Shown in pieces: positions 1 through 12,600 of a stretch of 64,000 nucleotides of DNA. Positions within the stretch are counted from its first letter, which is position 1, and each line of letters starts with the position of its first letter. The stretch lies in NCBI GenBank assembly GCA_964247055.1, contig OZ176052.1, positions 13,144,001 through 13,208,000 on the forward strand. Direction: 5' to 3'. A program made the position numbers and the translations under genes. The notes under the pieces were generated by a model. The model was not told where the DNA came from, did not search any database, and saw only the letters and a program-made list of their open reading frames with translations. This stretch comes from Paragordius varius (lineage: Eukaryota > Nematomorpha).

Positions 1-1953
1 CTCTTTCATATCCGATTTTTACAACGATACTTTAAAAATTAATGTATAAAACTAGTCGCATCAATACTCAAGTTAAACTTTGTCCTTAAAAATCGGATAT
101 TGGTCACGGTGAACAAAATTATTTTTTATACATTCTCTTAGTAAGACTACATCAAAATATAGAAATCGTTTGACAAACTCTTTCATATCCGATTTTTACA
201 ACGATACTTTAAAAATTAATGTATTAAACTAGTCGCATCAATACTCAAGTTAAACTTTGTCCTTAAAAATCGGATATTGATCACCATTGAACAAAATTAT
301 TTTTTTTACATTCTCTTAGCAAGACTAAATCAAAATATAGAGATAGTTTGACAAACTCTTTCATATCCGTTTTTACAACGATACTTTAAAAATTAATGTA
401 TAAAACTAGTCGCATCAATACTTAAGTTAAACTTTGTCCTTAAAAATCGGATATTGATCACCATTGAACAAAATTATTTTTTTTACATTCTCTTAGCAAG
501 ACTACATCAAAATATGGAGATAGTTTGACAAACTCTTTCATATCCGATTTTTACAACGATACTTTAAAAAATAATGTATTAAACTAGTCGCATCAATACT
601 CAAGTTAAACTTTGTCCTTAAAAATCGGATATTGGTCACCGGTGAACAAAATTATTTTTTATACATTCTCTTAGCAAGACTACATCAAAATATGGAGATA
701 GTTTGACAAACTCTTTCATATCCGATTTTTACAACGATACTTTAAAAAATAATGTATTAAACTAGTCGCATCAATACTCAAGTTAAACTTTGTCCTTAAA
801 AATCGGATATTGGTCACCGGTGAACAAAATTATTTTTTATACATTCTCTTAGCAAGACTACATCAAAATATAGAGATATTTTGACAAACTCTTTCATATC
901 CGATTTTTACAACGATACTTTAAAAATTAATGTATTAAACTAGTCGCATCAATACTCAAGTCAAATTATGTCCTTAAAAATGGTATATTGATCACCGGTG
1001 AACAAAACTATTTTTTATACATTCTCTTAGTAAGACTACATCAAAATAACGAAATAGTTTGACAAACTCTTTCATATCCGATTTTTACAACGATACTTTA
1101 AAAATTAATGTATTAAAATAGTCGCATCAATACTCAAGTTAAACTTTGTCCTTAAAAATCGGATATTGGTCACCGGTGAACAAAATTATTTTTTATACAT
1201 TCTCTTAGCAAGACTACATCAAAATATGGAGATAGTTTGACAAACTCTTTCATATCCGATTTTTACAACGATACTTTAAAAAATAATGTATTAAACTAGT
1301 CGCATCAATACTCAAGTTAAACTTTGTCCTTAAAAATCGGATATTGATCACCGGTGAACAAAATTATTTTTTATACATTCTCTTAGCAAGACTACATCAA
1401 AATATAGAGATAGTTTGACAAACTCTTTCATATCCGTTTTTACAACGATACTTTAAAAATTAATGTATAAAACTAGTCGCATCAAAACTCAAGTTTAACT
1501 TTGTCCTTAAAAATCGAATATATTGTCACCGGTGAACAAAATTATTTTTTATAAATTCTCTTAGTAAGACTACATAAAGTATAGAAATAGTTTGACAAAC
1601 TCTTTATATCCGATTTTTACAACGATACTTTAAAAATTAATGTATTAAACTAGTCGCATCAATACTCAAGTTAAACTTTGTCCTTAAAAATCGGATATTG
1701 GTCACCGGTGAACAAAATTATTTTTTATACATTCTCTTAGCAAGACTACATCAAAATATAGAGATAGTTTGACAAACTCTTTCATATCCGTTTTTACAAC
1801 GATACTTTAAAAATTAATGTATAAAACTAGCCGCATCAATACTCAAGTTAAACTTTGTCCTTAAAAATCGAATATTGGTCACCGGTGAACAAAATAATTT
1901 TTTATACATTCTCTTAGTAGGACTACATCAAAATATAGAGATAGTTTGGCAAA
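1..1953. repeat. Higher-order repeat A, copy 1 (11 monomers)
   Basis: Eleven ordered monomer variants form this unit. Markers in order: TCACGGTGA with GAAATCG; TGATCACCATTG with CTAAATC; CCGTTTTTAC with CTTAAG; two AAAAAATAATG monomers; CAAATTATGTCC with GGTATATTG; AAAATAGTCGC with ATAACGAAATAG upstream; another AAAAAATAATG; GAATATATTG; a TTTATATCC monomer; and a CTAGCCGC monomer with TAGGAC. The same order restarts at 1954, so the unit is 1,953 bp, that is 11 x 178 less a few single-base losses. No monomer carries the 13-bp duplication. Confidence 0.92.
41..134. repeat. Second inverted repeat, interleaved with the first (11-bp arms)
   Basis: AATGTATAAAA (41-51) is the exact reverse complement of TTTTATACATT (124-134). 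Its arms interleave with those of the 14-bp inverted repeat (8-21 and 87-100), so the two stems cross and could coexist on one strand only as a pseudoknot. Monomers with T at position 48 (AATGTATTAAA) carry one mismatch in this stem, so the array holds two classes, with and without the full arm. Confidence 0.9.
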
Positions 1954-3827
1954 CTCTTTCATATCCGATTTTTACAACGATACTTTAAAAATTAATGTAT
2001 AAAACTAGTCGCATCAATACTCAAGTTAAACTTTGTCCTTAAAAATCGGATATTGGTCACGGTGAACAAAATTATTTTTTATACATTCTCTTAGTAAGAC
2101 TACATCAAAATATAGAAATCGTTTGACAAACTCTTTCATATCCGATTTTTACAACGATACTTTAAAAATTAATGTATTAAACTAGTCGCATCAATACTCA
2201 AGTTAAACTTTGTCCTTAAAAATCGGATATTGATCACCATTGAACAAAATTATTTTTTTTACATTCTCTTAGCAAGACTAAATCAAAATATAGAGATAGT
2301 TTGACAAACTCTTTCATATCCGTTTTTACAACGATACTTTAAAAATTAATGTATAAAACTAGTCGCATCAATACTTAAGTTAAACTTTGTCCTTAAAAAT
2401 CGGATATTGATCACCATTGAACAAAATTATTTTTTTTACATTCTCTTAGCAAGACTACATCAAAATATGGAGATAGTTTGACAAACTCTTTCATATCCGA
2501 TTTTTACAACGATACTTTAAAAAATAATGTATTAAACTAGTCGCATCAATACTCAAGTTAAACTTTGTCCTTAAAAATCGGATATTGGTCACCGGTGAAC
2601 AAAATTATTTTTTATACATTCTCTTAGCAAGACTACATCAAAATATGGAGATAGTTTGACAAACTCTTTCATATCCGATTTTTACAACGATACTTTAAAA
2701 AATAATGTATTAAACTAGTCGCATCAATACTCAAGTTAAACTTTGTCCTTAAAAATCGGATATTGGTCACCGGTGAACAAAATTATTTTTTATACATTCT
2801 CTTAGCAAGACTACATCAAAATATAGAGATATTTTGACAAACTCTTTCATATCCGATTTTTACAACGATACTTTAAAAATTAATGTATTAAACTAGTCGC
2901 ATCAATACTCAAGTCAAATTATGTCCTTAAAAATGGTATATTGATCACCGGTGAACAAAACTATTTTTTATACATTCTCTTAGTAAGACTACATCAAAAT
3001 AACGAAATAGTTTGACAAACTCTTTCATATCCGATTTTTACAACGATACTTTAAAAATTAATGTATTAAAATAGTCGCATCAATACTCAAGTTAAACTTT
3101 GTCCTTAAAAATCGGATATTGGTCACCGGTGAACAAAATTATTTTTTATACATTCTCTTAGCAAGACTACATCAAAATATGGAGATAGTTTGACAAACTC
3201 TTTCATATCCGATTTTTACAACGATACTTTAAAAAATAATGTATTAAACTAGTCGCATCAATACTCAAGTTAAACTTTGTCCTTAAAAATCGGATATTGA
3301 TCACCGGTGAACAAAATTATTTTTTATACATTCTCTTAGCAAGACTACATCAAAATATAGAGATAGTTTGACAAACTCTTTCATATCCGTTTTTACAACG
3401 ATACTTTAAAAATTAATGTATAAAACTAGTCGCATCAAAACTCAAGTTTAACTTTGTCCTTAAAAATCGAATATATTGTCACCGGTGAACAAAATTATTT
3501 TTTATAAATTCTCTTAGTAAGACTACATAAAATATAGAAATAGTTTGACAAACTCTTTATATCCGATTTTTACAACGATACTTTAAAAATTAATGTATTA
3601 AACTAGTCGCATAGCAAGACTACATCAAAATATAGAGATAGTTTGACAAACTCTTTCATATCCGTTTTTACAACGATACTTTAAAAATTAATGTATAAAA
3701 CTAGCCGCATCAATACTCAAGTTAAACTTTGTCCTTAAAAATCGAATATTGGTCACCGGTGAACAAAATAATTTTTTATACATTCTCTTAGTAGGACTAC
3801 ATCAAAATATAGAGATAGTTTGGCAAA
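1954..3827. repeat. Higher-order repeat A, copy 2, with a 79-bp deletion
   Basis: This block repeats copy 1 monomer for monomer. The differences I noticed are one substitution (AAAGTATAG near 1576 against AAAATATAG in this copy) and a clean 79-bp loss at the junction 3612/3613, where CTAGTCGCAT runs straight into AGCAAGAC. The loss fuses the left part of one monomer to the right part of the same monomer and explains the short unit (1,874 bp instead of 1,953). The near identity points to a recent duplication, and the deletion came after it. Confidence 0.9.
3608..3618. other. 79-bp deletion junction
   Basis: The junction lies between 3612 and 3613 in HOR A copy 2. The lost bases run from CAATACTCAAG to ATTCTCTT of the same monomer, as shown by the intact versions near 1,652-1,730 and 10,340-10,420. 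Little or no microhomology flanks the break. Confidence 0.88.
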
Positions 3828-4240
3828 CTCTTTCATATCCGATTTTTACAACGATACTTTAAAAATTAATGTATAAAACTAGTCGCATCAATACTCAAGT
3901 TAAACTTTGTCCTTAAAAATCGGATATTGGTCACGGTGAACAAAATTATTTTTTATACATTCTCTTAGTAAGACTACATCAAAATATAGAAATCGTTTGA
4001 CAAACTCTTTCATATCCGATTTTTACAACGATACTTTAAAAATTAATGTATTAAACTAGTCGCATCAATACTCAAGTTAAACTTTGTCCTTAAAAATCGG
4101 ATATTGATCACCATTGAACAAAATTATTTTTTTTACATTCTCTTAGCAAGACTAAATCAAAATATAGAGATAGTTTGACAAACTCTTTCATATCCGTTTT
4201 TACAACGATACTTTAAAAATTAATGTATAAAACTAGTCGC
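3828..4240. repeat. Higher-order repeat A, copy 3 (partial), ending in a switch to B
   Basis: The third A copy starts with the same TCACGGTGA/GAAATCG monomer, followed by the TGATCACCATTG/CTAAATC monomer and the first part of the CCGTTTTTAC monomer. From about 4,250 the sequence changes from the A form (GTTAAACTTTG, then TGATCACCATTG) to a B form (GTTAAATTTTG, GGGATATTGG, ACTGTATC). The switch lies inside a monomer, as expected of unequal exchange between two HOR types. Confidence 0.85.
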
Positions 4241-5658
4241 ATCAATACTTAAGTTAAATTTTGTCCTTAAAAATGGGATATTGGTCACCGGTGAACAAAA
4301 CTATTTTTTATACATTCTCTTAGTAAGACTGTATCAAAATATAGAGATAGTTTGACAAACTCTTTCATATCCGATTTTTACAACGATACTTTAAAAATTA
4401 ATGTATAAAACTAGTCGCATCAAAACTCAAGTTTAACTTTGTCCTTAAAAATCGAATATTGGTCACCGGTGAACAAAATAATTTTTTATACATTCTCTTA
4501 GTAGGACTACATCAAAATATAGAGATAGTGTGGCAAACTCTTTCATATACGATTTTTACAACGTACTTTAAAAATTAATGTATAAAACTAGTCGCATCAA
4601 TACTCAAGTTAAACTTTGTTCTTAAAAATCGGATATTGGTCACGGTGAACAAAATTATTTTTTATACATTCTCTTAGTAAGACTGTATCAAAATATAGAG
4701 ATAGTTTGGCAAACTCTTTCATATCAGATTTTTACAACGATACTTTAAAAATTAATGTATAAAAGTAGTCGCATCAATACTCAAGTCAAATTATGTCCTT
4801 AAAAATGGGATATTGATCACCGGTGAACAAAATTATTTTTTATACATTCTCTTAGCAAGACTACATCAAAATATAGAGATAGTTTGACAAACTCTTTCAT
4901 ATCCGTTTTTACAACGATACTTTAAAAATTAATGTATAAAACTAGCCGCATCAATACTCAAGTTAAACTTTGTCCTTAAAAATCGAATATTGGTCACCGG
5001 TGAACAAAATAATTTTTTATACATTCTCTTAGTAGGACTACATCAAAATATAGAGATAGTTTGGCAAACTCTTTCATATCCGATTTTTACAACGATACTT
5101 TAAAAATTAATGTATAAAACTAGTCGCATCAATACTCAAGTTAAACTTTGTCCTTAAAAATCGGATATTGGTCACGGTGAACAAAATTATTTTTTATACA
5201 TTCTCTTAGTAAGACTACATCAAAATATAGAAATAGTTTGACAAACTCTTTCATATCCGATTTTTACAACGATACTTTAAAAATTAATGTATTAAACTAG
5301 TCGCATCAATACTCAAGTTAAACTTTGTCCTTAAAAATCGAATATTGGTCACCGGTGAACAAAATTATTTTTTATACATTCTCTTAGTAAGACTACATAA
5401 AATATAGAGATAGTTTGACAAACTCTTTCATATCCGATTTTTACAACGATACTTTAAAAATTAATGTATTAAACTAGTCGCATCAATACTCAAGTTAAAC
5501 TTTGTCCTTAAAAATCGGATATTGGTCACCGGTGAACAAAATTATTTTTTATACATTCTCTTAGCAAGACTACATCAAAATATAGAGATAGTTTGACAAA
5601 CTCTTTCATATCCGTTTTTACAACGATACTTTAAAAATTAATGTATAAAACTAGTCGC
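4241..5658. repeat. Higher-order repeat B, copy 1 (8 monomers, 1,418 bp)
   Basis: The markers ATCAATACTTAAG with TTTTGTCC, and the GTGTGGCAAAC/CATATACG/AACGTAC monomer, recur at exactly 1,418 bp (anchor 4538 to 5956). This equals 8 x 178 less six bases. The unit also holds a CATATCAG monomer, the CAAATTATGTCC/GGGATATTGATC monomer and the CTAGCCGC/TAGGAC monomer that is also present in HOR A, so B shares part of its content with A. Confidence 0.88.
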
Positions 5659-6900
5659 ATCAATACTTAAGTTAAATTTTGTCCTTAAAAATGGGATATT
5701 GGTCACCGGTGAACAAAACTATTTTTTATACATTCTCTTAGTAAGACTGTATCAAAATATAGAGATAGTTTGACAAACTCTTTCATATCCGATTTTTACA
5801 ACGATACTTTAAAAATTAATGTATAAAACTAGTCGCATCAAAACTCAAGTTTAACTTTGTCCTTAAAAATCGAATATTGGTCACCGGTGAACAAAATAAT
5901 TTTTTATACATTCTCTTAGTAGGACTACATGAAAATATAGAGATAGTGTGGCAAACTCTTTCATATACGATTTTTACAACGTACTTTAAAAATTAATGTA
6001 TAAAACTAGTCGCATCAATACTCAAGTTAAACTTTGTCCTTAAAAATCGGATATTGGTCACGGTGAACAAAATTATTTTTTATACATTCTCTTAGTAAGA
6101 CTACATCAAAATATAGAAATCGTTTGACAAACTCTTTCATATCCGATTTTTACAACGATACTTTAAAAATTAATGTATAAAAGTAGTCGCATCAATACTC
6201 AAGTCAAATTATGTCCTTAAAAATGGGATATTGATCACCGGTGAACAAAATTATTTTTTATACATTCTCTTAGCAAGACTACATCAAAATATAGAGATAG
6301 TTTGACAAACTCTTTCATATCCGTTTTTACAACGATACTTTAAAAATTAATGTATAAAACTAGCCGCATCAATACTCAAGTTAAACTTTGTCCTTAAAAA
6401 TCGAATATTGGTCACCGGTGAACAAAATAATTTTTTATACATTCTCTTAGTAGGACTACATCAAAATATAGAGATAGTTTGGCAAACTCTTTCATATCCG
6501 ATTTTTACAACGATACTTTAAAAATTAATGTATAAAACTAGTCGCATCAATACTCATGTTAAACTTTGTCCTTAAAAATCGGATATTGGTCACGGTGAAC
6601 AAAATTATTTTTTATACATTCTCTTAGTAAGACTACATCAAAATATAGAAATAGTTTGACAAACTCTTTCATATCCGATTTTTACAACGATACTTTAAAA
6701 ATTAATGTATTAAACTAGTCGCATCAATACTCAAGTTAAACTTTGTCCTTAAAAATCGAATATTGGTCACCGGTGAACAAAATTATTTTTTATACATTCT
6801 CTTAGTAAGACTACATAAAATATAGAGATAGTTTGACAAACTCTTTCATATCCGATTTTTACAACGATATTTTAAAAATTAATGTATTAAACTAGTCGCA
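5659..6900. repeat. Higher-order repeat B, copy 2 (partial)
   Basis: This block follows B copy 1 in the same order to roughly 6,900. One monomer is of A type: near 6,100 it has CTACATC with GAAATCGTTTG where copy 1 has CTGTATC with the CATATCAG monomer. A single ACTCATGTTAAAC variant near 6,552 marks this copy and reappears near 13,351 in the distant duplicate, which shows that the duplicate was copied from, or together with, this version. Confidence 0.82.
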
Positions 6901-8262
6901 TCAATACTCAAGTTAAACTTTGTCCTTAAAAATCGGATATTGGTCACCGGTGAACAAAATAATTTTTTATACATTCTCTTAGTAAGACTACATCAAAATA
7001 TGGAGATAGTTTGACAAACTCTTTCATATCCGATTTTTACAACGATACTTTAAAAAATAATGTATTAAACTAGTCGCATCAATACTCAAGTTAAACTTTG
7101 TCCTTAAAAATCGGATATTGGTCACCGGTGAACAAAATTATTTTTTATACATTCTCTTAGCAAGACTACATCAAAATATGGAGATAGTTTGACAAACTCT
7201 TTCATATCCGATTTTTACAACGATACTTTAAAAAATAATGTATTAAACTAGTCGATCAATACTCAAGTTAAACTTTGTCCTTAAAAATCGGATATTGGTC
7301 ACCGGTGAAAAAAATTATTTTTTATACATTCTCTTAGCAAGACTACATGAAAATATAGAGATAGTTTGACAAACTCTTTCATATCCGATTTTTACAACGA
7401 TACTTTAAAAATTAATGTATAACAGTAGTCGCATCAATACTCAAGTCAAATTATGTCCTTAAAAATGGTATATTGATCACCGGTGAACAAAACTATTTTT
7501 TATACATTCTCTTAGTAAGACTACATCAAAATAACGAAATAGTTTGACAAACTCTTTCATATCCGATTTTAACAACGATACTTTAAAAATTAATGTATTA
7601 AAATAGTCGCATCAATACTCAAGTTAAACTTTGTCCTTAAAAATCGGATATTGGTCACCGGTGAACAAAATTATTTTTTATACATTCTCTTAGCAAGACT
7701 ACATCAAAATATAGAGATAGTAAATCGCATCAATACTCAAGTTAAACTTTGTCCTTAAAAATCGGATATTGGTCACCGGTGAACAAATCTATTTTTTATA
7801 CATTCTCTTAGTAGGTCTACATCAAAATATAGAGATAGTTTAGCAAACTCTTTCATATCCGATTTTTACAACGATACTTTAAAAATTAATGTATTAAACT
7901 AGTCGCATCAAAACTCAAGTTAAACTTTGTCCTTAAAAATCGGATATTGGTCACCGGTGAACAAAATAATTTTTTATACATTCTCTTAGTAAGACTACAT
8001 CAAAATATAGAGATAGTTTGACAAACTCTTTCATATCCGATTTTAACAACGATACTTTAAAAATTAATGTATTAAACTAGTCGCATCAATACTCAAGTTA
8101 AACTTTGTCCTTAAAAATCGGATATTAGTCACCGGTGAACAAAATAATTTTTTATACATTCTCTTAGTAAGACTACATCAAAATATGGAGATAGTTTGAC
8201 AAACTCTTTCATATCCGATTTTTACAACGATACTTTAAAAAATAATGTATTAAACTAGTCGC
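6900..8262. repeat. Higher-order repeat D, copy 1 (8 monomers with one truncated, 1,363 bp)
   Basis: Markers: two AAAAAATAATG monomers, the second with a one-base loss (GTCGATCAAT, 7251); a GTATAACAGTAGTCGC monomer with CAAATTATGTCC and GGTATATTGATC; an AAAATAGTCGC monomer; the truncated monomer junction GATAGTAAATCGC near 7721; and GTGAACAAATC. The same series restarts 1,363 bp later (GTCGATC 7251 to 8614; junction 7721 to 9084). The length equals 8 x 178 minus 60 for the truncated monomer minus 1 for GTCGATC. Edges are accurate to about one third of a monomer. Confidence 0.85.
7552..7847. repeat. Composite 296-bp unit with truncated monomer (1 of 5)
   Basis: The anchor-to-anchor distance is 296 bp, 60 bp less than two monomers. 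GAGATAGT is joined directly to AAATCGCATCAATACTC near 7721, so one monomer lacks its first part (the AGTTTGACAAAC motif, the left inverted-repeat arm and the A/T stretch). The AAATCGC side of the junction occurs elsewhere only in monomers with the 13-bp duplication, so the deletion probably arose in such a monomer. Confidence 0.88.
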
Positions 8263-9600
8263 ATCAATACTCAAGTTAAACTTTGTCCTTAAAAATCGGA
8301 TATTGGTCACCGGTGAACAAAATAATTTTTTATACATTCTCTTAGTAAGACTACATCAAAATATGGAGATAGTTTGACAAACTCTTTCATATCCGATTTT
8401 TACAACGATACTTTAAAAAATAATGTATTAAACTAGTCGCATCAATACTCAAGTTAAACTTTGTCCTTAAAAATCGGATATTGGTCACCGGTGAACAAAA
8501 TTATTTTTTATACATTCTCTTAGCAAGACTACATCAAAATATGGAGATAGTTTGACAAACTCTTTCATATCCGATTTTTACAACGATACTTTAAAAAATA
8601 ATGTATTAAACTAGTCGATCAATACTCAAGTTAAACTTTGTCCTTAAAAATCGGATATTGGTCACCGGTGAACAAAATTATTTTTTATACATTCTCTTAG
8701 CAAGACTACATCAAAATATAGAGATAGTTTGACAAACTCTTTCATATCCGATTTTTACAACGATACTTTAAAAATTAATGTATAACAGTAGTCGCATCAA
8801 TACTCAAGTCAAATTATGTCCTTAAAAATGGTATATTGATCACCGGTGAACAAAACTATTTTTTATACATTCTCTTAGTAAGACTACATCAAAATAACGA
8901 AATAGTTTGACAAACTCTTTCATATCCGATTTTAACAACGATACTTTAAAAATTAATGTATTAAAATAGTCGCATCAATACTCAAGTTAAACTTTGTCCT
9001 TAAAAATCGGATATTGGTCACCGGTGAACAAAATTATTTTTTATACATTCTCTTAGCAAGACTACATCAAAATATAGAGATAGTAAATCGCATCAATACT
9101 CAAGTTAAACTTTGTCCTTAAAAATCGGATATTGGTCACCGGTGAACAAATCTATTTTTTATACATTCTCTTAGTAGGACTACATCAAAATATAGAGATA
9201 GTTTGGCAAACTCTTTCATATCCGATTTTTACAACGATACTTTAAAAATTAATGTATTAAACTAGTCGCATCAAAACTCAAGTTAAACTTTGTCCTTAAA
9301 AATCGGATATTGGTCACCGGTGAACAAAATAATTTTTTATACATTCTCTTAGTAAGACTACATCAAAATATAGAGATAGTTTGACAAACTCTTTCATATC
9401 CGATTTTAACAACGATACTTTAAAAATTAATGTATTAAACTAGTCGCATCAATACTCAAGTTAAACTTTGTCCTTAAAAATCGGATATTGGTCACCGGTG
9501 AACAAAATAATTTTTTATACATTCTCTTAGTAAGACTACATCAAAATATGGAGATAGTTTGACAAACTCTTTCATATCCGATTTTTACAACGATACTTTA
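8263..9600. repeat. Higher-order repeat D, copy 2
   Basis: This block repeats D copy 1 in the same order. Differences noticed: GTGAACAAAAT here against GTGAAAAAAAT near 7308, AGGACTAC here against AGGTCTAC near 7814, and ATTGGTC against ATTAGTC near 8127. It ends near 9,600, where the next monomer is GTATAACAGTAGTCGC instead of AAAAAATAATG and the long duplicate of the 2.9-8.0 kb region begins. Confidence 0.83.
8915..9210. repeat. Composite 296-bp unit with truncated monomer (2 of 5)
   Basis: Same junction (near 9084) and same 296-bp length as the copy at 7,552. It belongs to D copy 2 and therefore arose by HOR duplication rather than by a second deletion. Confidence 0.88.
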
Positions 9601-9609
9601 AAAATTAAT

Positions 9610-12600
9610 GTATAACAGTAGTCGCATCAATACTCAAGTCAAATTATGTCCTTAAAAATGGTATATTGATCACCGGTGAACAAAACTATTTTTTATACAT
9701 TCTCTTAGTAAGACTACATCAAAATAACGAAATAGTTTGACAAACTCTTTCATATCCGATTTTTACAACGATACTTTAAAAATTAATGTATTAAAATAGT
9801 CGCATCAATACTCAAGTTAAACTTTGTCCTTAAAAATCGGATATTGGTCACCGGTGAACAAAATTATTTTTTATACATTCTCTTAGCAAGACTACATCAA
9901 AATATGGAGATAGTTTGACAAACTCTTTCATATCCGATTTTTACAACGATACTTTAAAAAATAATGTATTAAACTAGTCGCATCAATACTCAAGTTAAAC
10001 TTTGTCCTTAAAAATCGGATATTGATCACCGGTGAACAAAATTATTTTTTATACATTCTCTTAGCAAGACTACATCAAAATATAGAGATAGTTTGACAAA
10101 CTCTTTCATATCCGTTTTTACAACGATACTTTAAAAATTAATGTATAAAACTAGTCGCATCAAAACTCAAGTTTAACTTTGTCCTTAAAAATCGAATATA
10201 TTGTCACCGGTGAACAAAATTATTTTTTATAAATTCTCTTAGTAAGACTACATAAAATATAGAAATAGTTTGACAAACTCTTTATATCCGATTTTTACAA
10301 CGATACTTTAAAAATTAATGTATTAAACTAGTCGCATCAATACTCAAGTTAAACTTTGTCCTTAAAAATCGGATATTGGTCACCGGTGAACAAAATTATT
10401 TTTTATACATTCTCTTAGCAAGACTACATCAAAATATAGAGATAGTTTGACAAACTCTTTCATATCCGTTTTTACAACGATACTTTAAAAATTAATGTAT
10501 AAAACTAGCCGCATCAATACTCAAGTTAAACTTTGTCCTTAAAAATCGAATATTGGTCACCGGTGAACAAAATAATTTTTTATACATTCTCTTAGTAGGA
10601 CTACATCAAAATATAGAGATAGTTTGGCAAACTCTTTCATATCCGATTTTTACAACGATACTTTAAAAATTAATGTATAAAACTAGTCGCATCAATACTC
10701 AAGTTAAACTTTGTCCCTAAAAATCGGATATTGGTCACGGTGAACAAAATTATTTTTTATACATTCTCTTAGTAAGACTACATCAAAATATAGAAATCGT
10801 TTGACAAACTCTTTCATATCCGATTTTTACAACGATATTTAAAAATTAATGTATTAAACTAGTCGCATCAATACTCAAGTTAAACTTTGTCCTTAAAAAT
10901 CGGATATTGATCACCATTGAACAAAATTATTTTTTTTACATTCTCTTAGCAAGACTAAATCAAAATATAGAGATAGTTTGACAAACTCTTTCATATCCGT
11001 TTTTACAACGATACTTTAAAAATTAATGTATAAAACTAGTCGCATCAATACTTAAGTTAAATTTTGTCCTTAAAAATGGGATATTGGTCACCGGTGAACA
11101 AAACTATTTTTTATACATTCTCTTAGTAAGACTGTATCAAAATATAGAGATAGTTTGACAAACTCTTTCATATCCGATTTTTACAACGATACTTTAAAAA
11201 TTAATGTATAAAACTAGTCGCATCAAAACTCAAGTTTAACTTTGTCCTTAAAAATCGAATATTGGTCACCGGTGAACAAAATAATTTTTTATACATTCTC
11301 TTAGTAGGACTACATCAAAATATAGAGATAGTGTGGCAAACTCTTTCATATACGATTTTTACAACGTACTTTAAAAATTAATGTATAAAACTAATCGCAT
11401 CAATACTCAAGTTAAACTTTGTTCTTAAAAATCGGATATTGGTCACGGTGAACAAAATTATTTTTTATACATTCTCTTAGTAAGACTGTATCAAAATATA
11501 GAGATAGTTTGGCAAACTCTTTCATATCAGATTTTTACAACGATACTTTAAAAATTAATGTATAAAAGTAGTCGCATCAATACTCAAGTCAAATTATGTC
11601 CTTAAAAATGGGATATTGATCACCGGTGAACAAAATTATTTTTTGTACATTCTCTTAGCAAGACTACATCAAAATATAGAGATAGTTTGACAAACTCTTT
11701 CATATCCGTTTTTACAACGATACTTTAAAAATTAATGTATAAAACTAGCCGCATCAATACTCAAGTTAAACTTTGTCCTTAAAAATCGAATATTGGTCAC
11801 CGGTGAACAAAATAATTTTTTATACATTCTCTTAGTAGGACTACATCAAAATATAGAGATAGTTTGGCAAACTCTTTCATATCCGATTTTTACAACGATA
11901 CTTTAAAAATTAATGTATAAAACTAGTCGCATACTCAAGTTAAACTTTGTCCTTAAAAATCGGATATTGGTCACGGTGAACAAAATTATTTTTTATACAT
12001 TCTCTTAGTAAGACTACATCAAAATATAGAAATAGTTTGACAAACTCTTTCATATCCGATTTTTACAACGATACTTTAAAAATTAATGTATTAAACTAGT
12101 CGCATCAATACTCAAGTTAAACTTTGTCCTTAAAAATCGAATATTGGTCACCGGTGAACAAAATTATTTTTTATACATTCTCTTAGTAAGACTACATAAA
12201 ATATAGAGATAGTTTGACAAACTCTTTCATATCCGATTTTTACAACGATACTTTAAAAATTAATGTATTAAACTAGTCGCATCAATACTCAAGTTAAACT
12301 TTGTCCTTAAAAATCGGATATTGGTCACCGGTGAACAAAATTATTTTTTATACATTCTCTTAGCAAGACTACATCAAAATATAGAGATAGTTTGACAAAC
12401 TCTTTCATATCCGTTTTTACAACGATACTTTAAAAATTAATGTATAAAACTAGTCGCATCAATACTTAAGTTAAATTTTGTCCTTAAAAATGGGATATTG
12501 GTCACCGGTGAACAAAACTATTTTTTATACATTCTCTTAGTAAGACTGTATCAAAATATAGAGATAGTTTGACAAACTCTTTCATATCCGATTTTTACAA

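Larger units (their letters stand above)
2900..8040. repeat. Segmental duplication within the array, left copy
   Basis: The order of diagnostic monomers from about 2.9 to 8.0 kb (end of A copy 2, A copy 3, B1, B2, first D) reappears at 9.6-14.7 kb. The offset is 6,725 bp at 3001/9726, 6,804 at 3828/10632 (after the 79-bp loss in the left copy), 6,803 at 4538/11341, 6,799 at 6552/13351 (after a 4-bp loss near 11,930 in the right copy) and 6,621 at 7251/13872, because the right copy has one monomer fewer. Each shift is explained by a visible indel, which makes the pairing secure. Confidence 0.87.
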
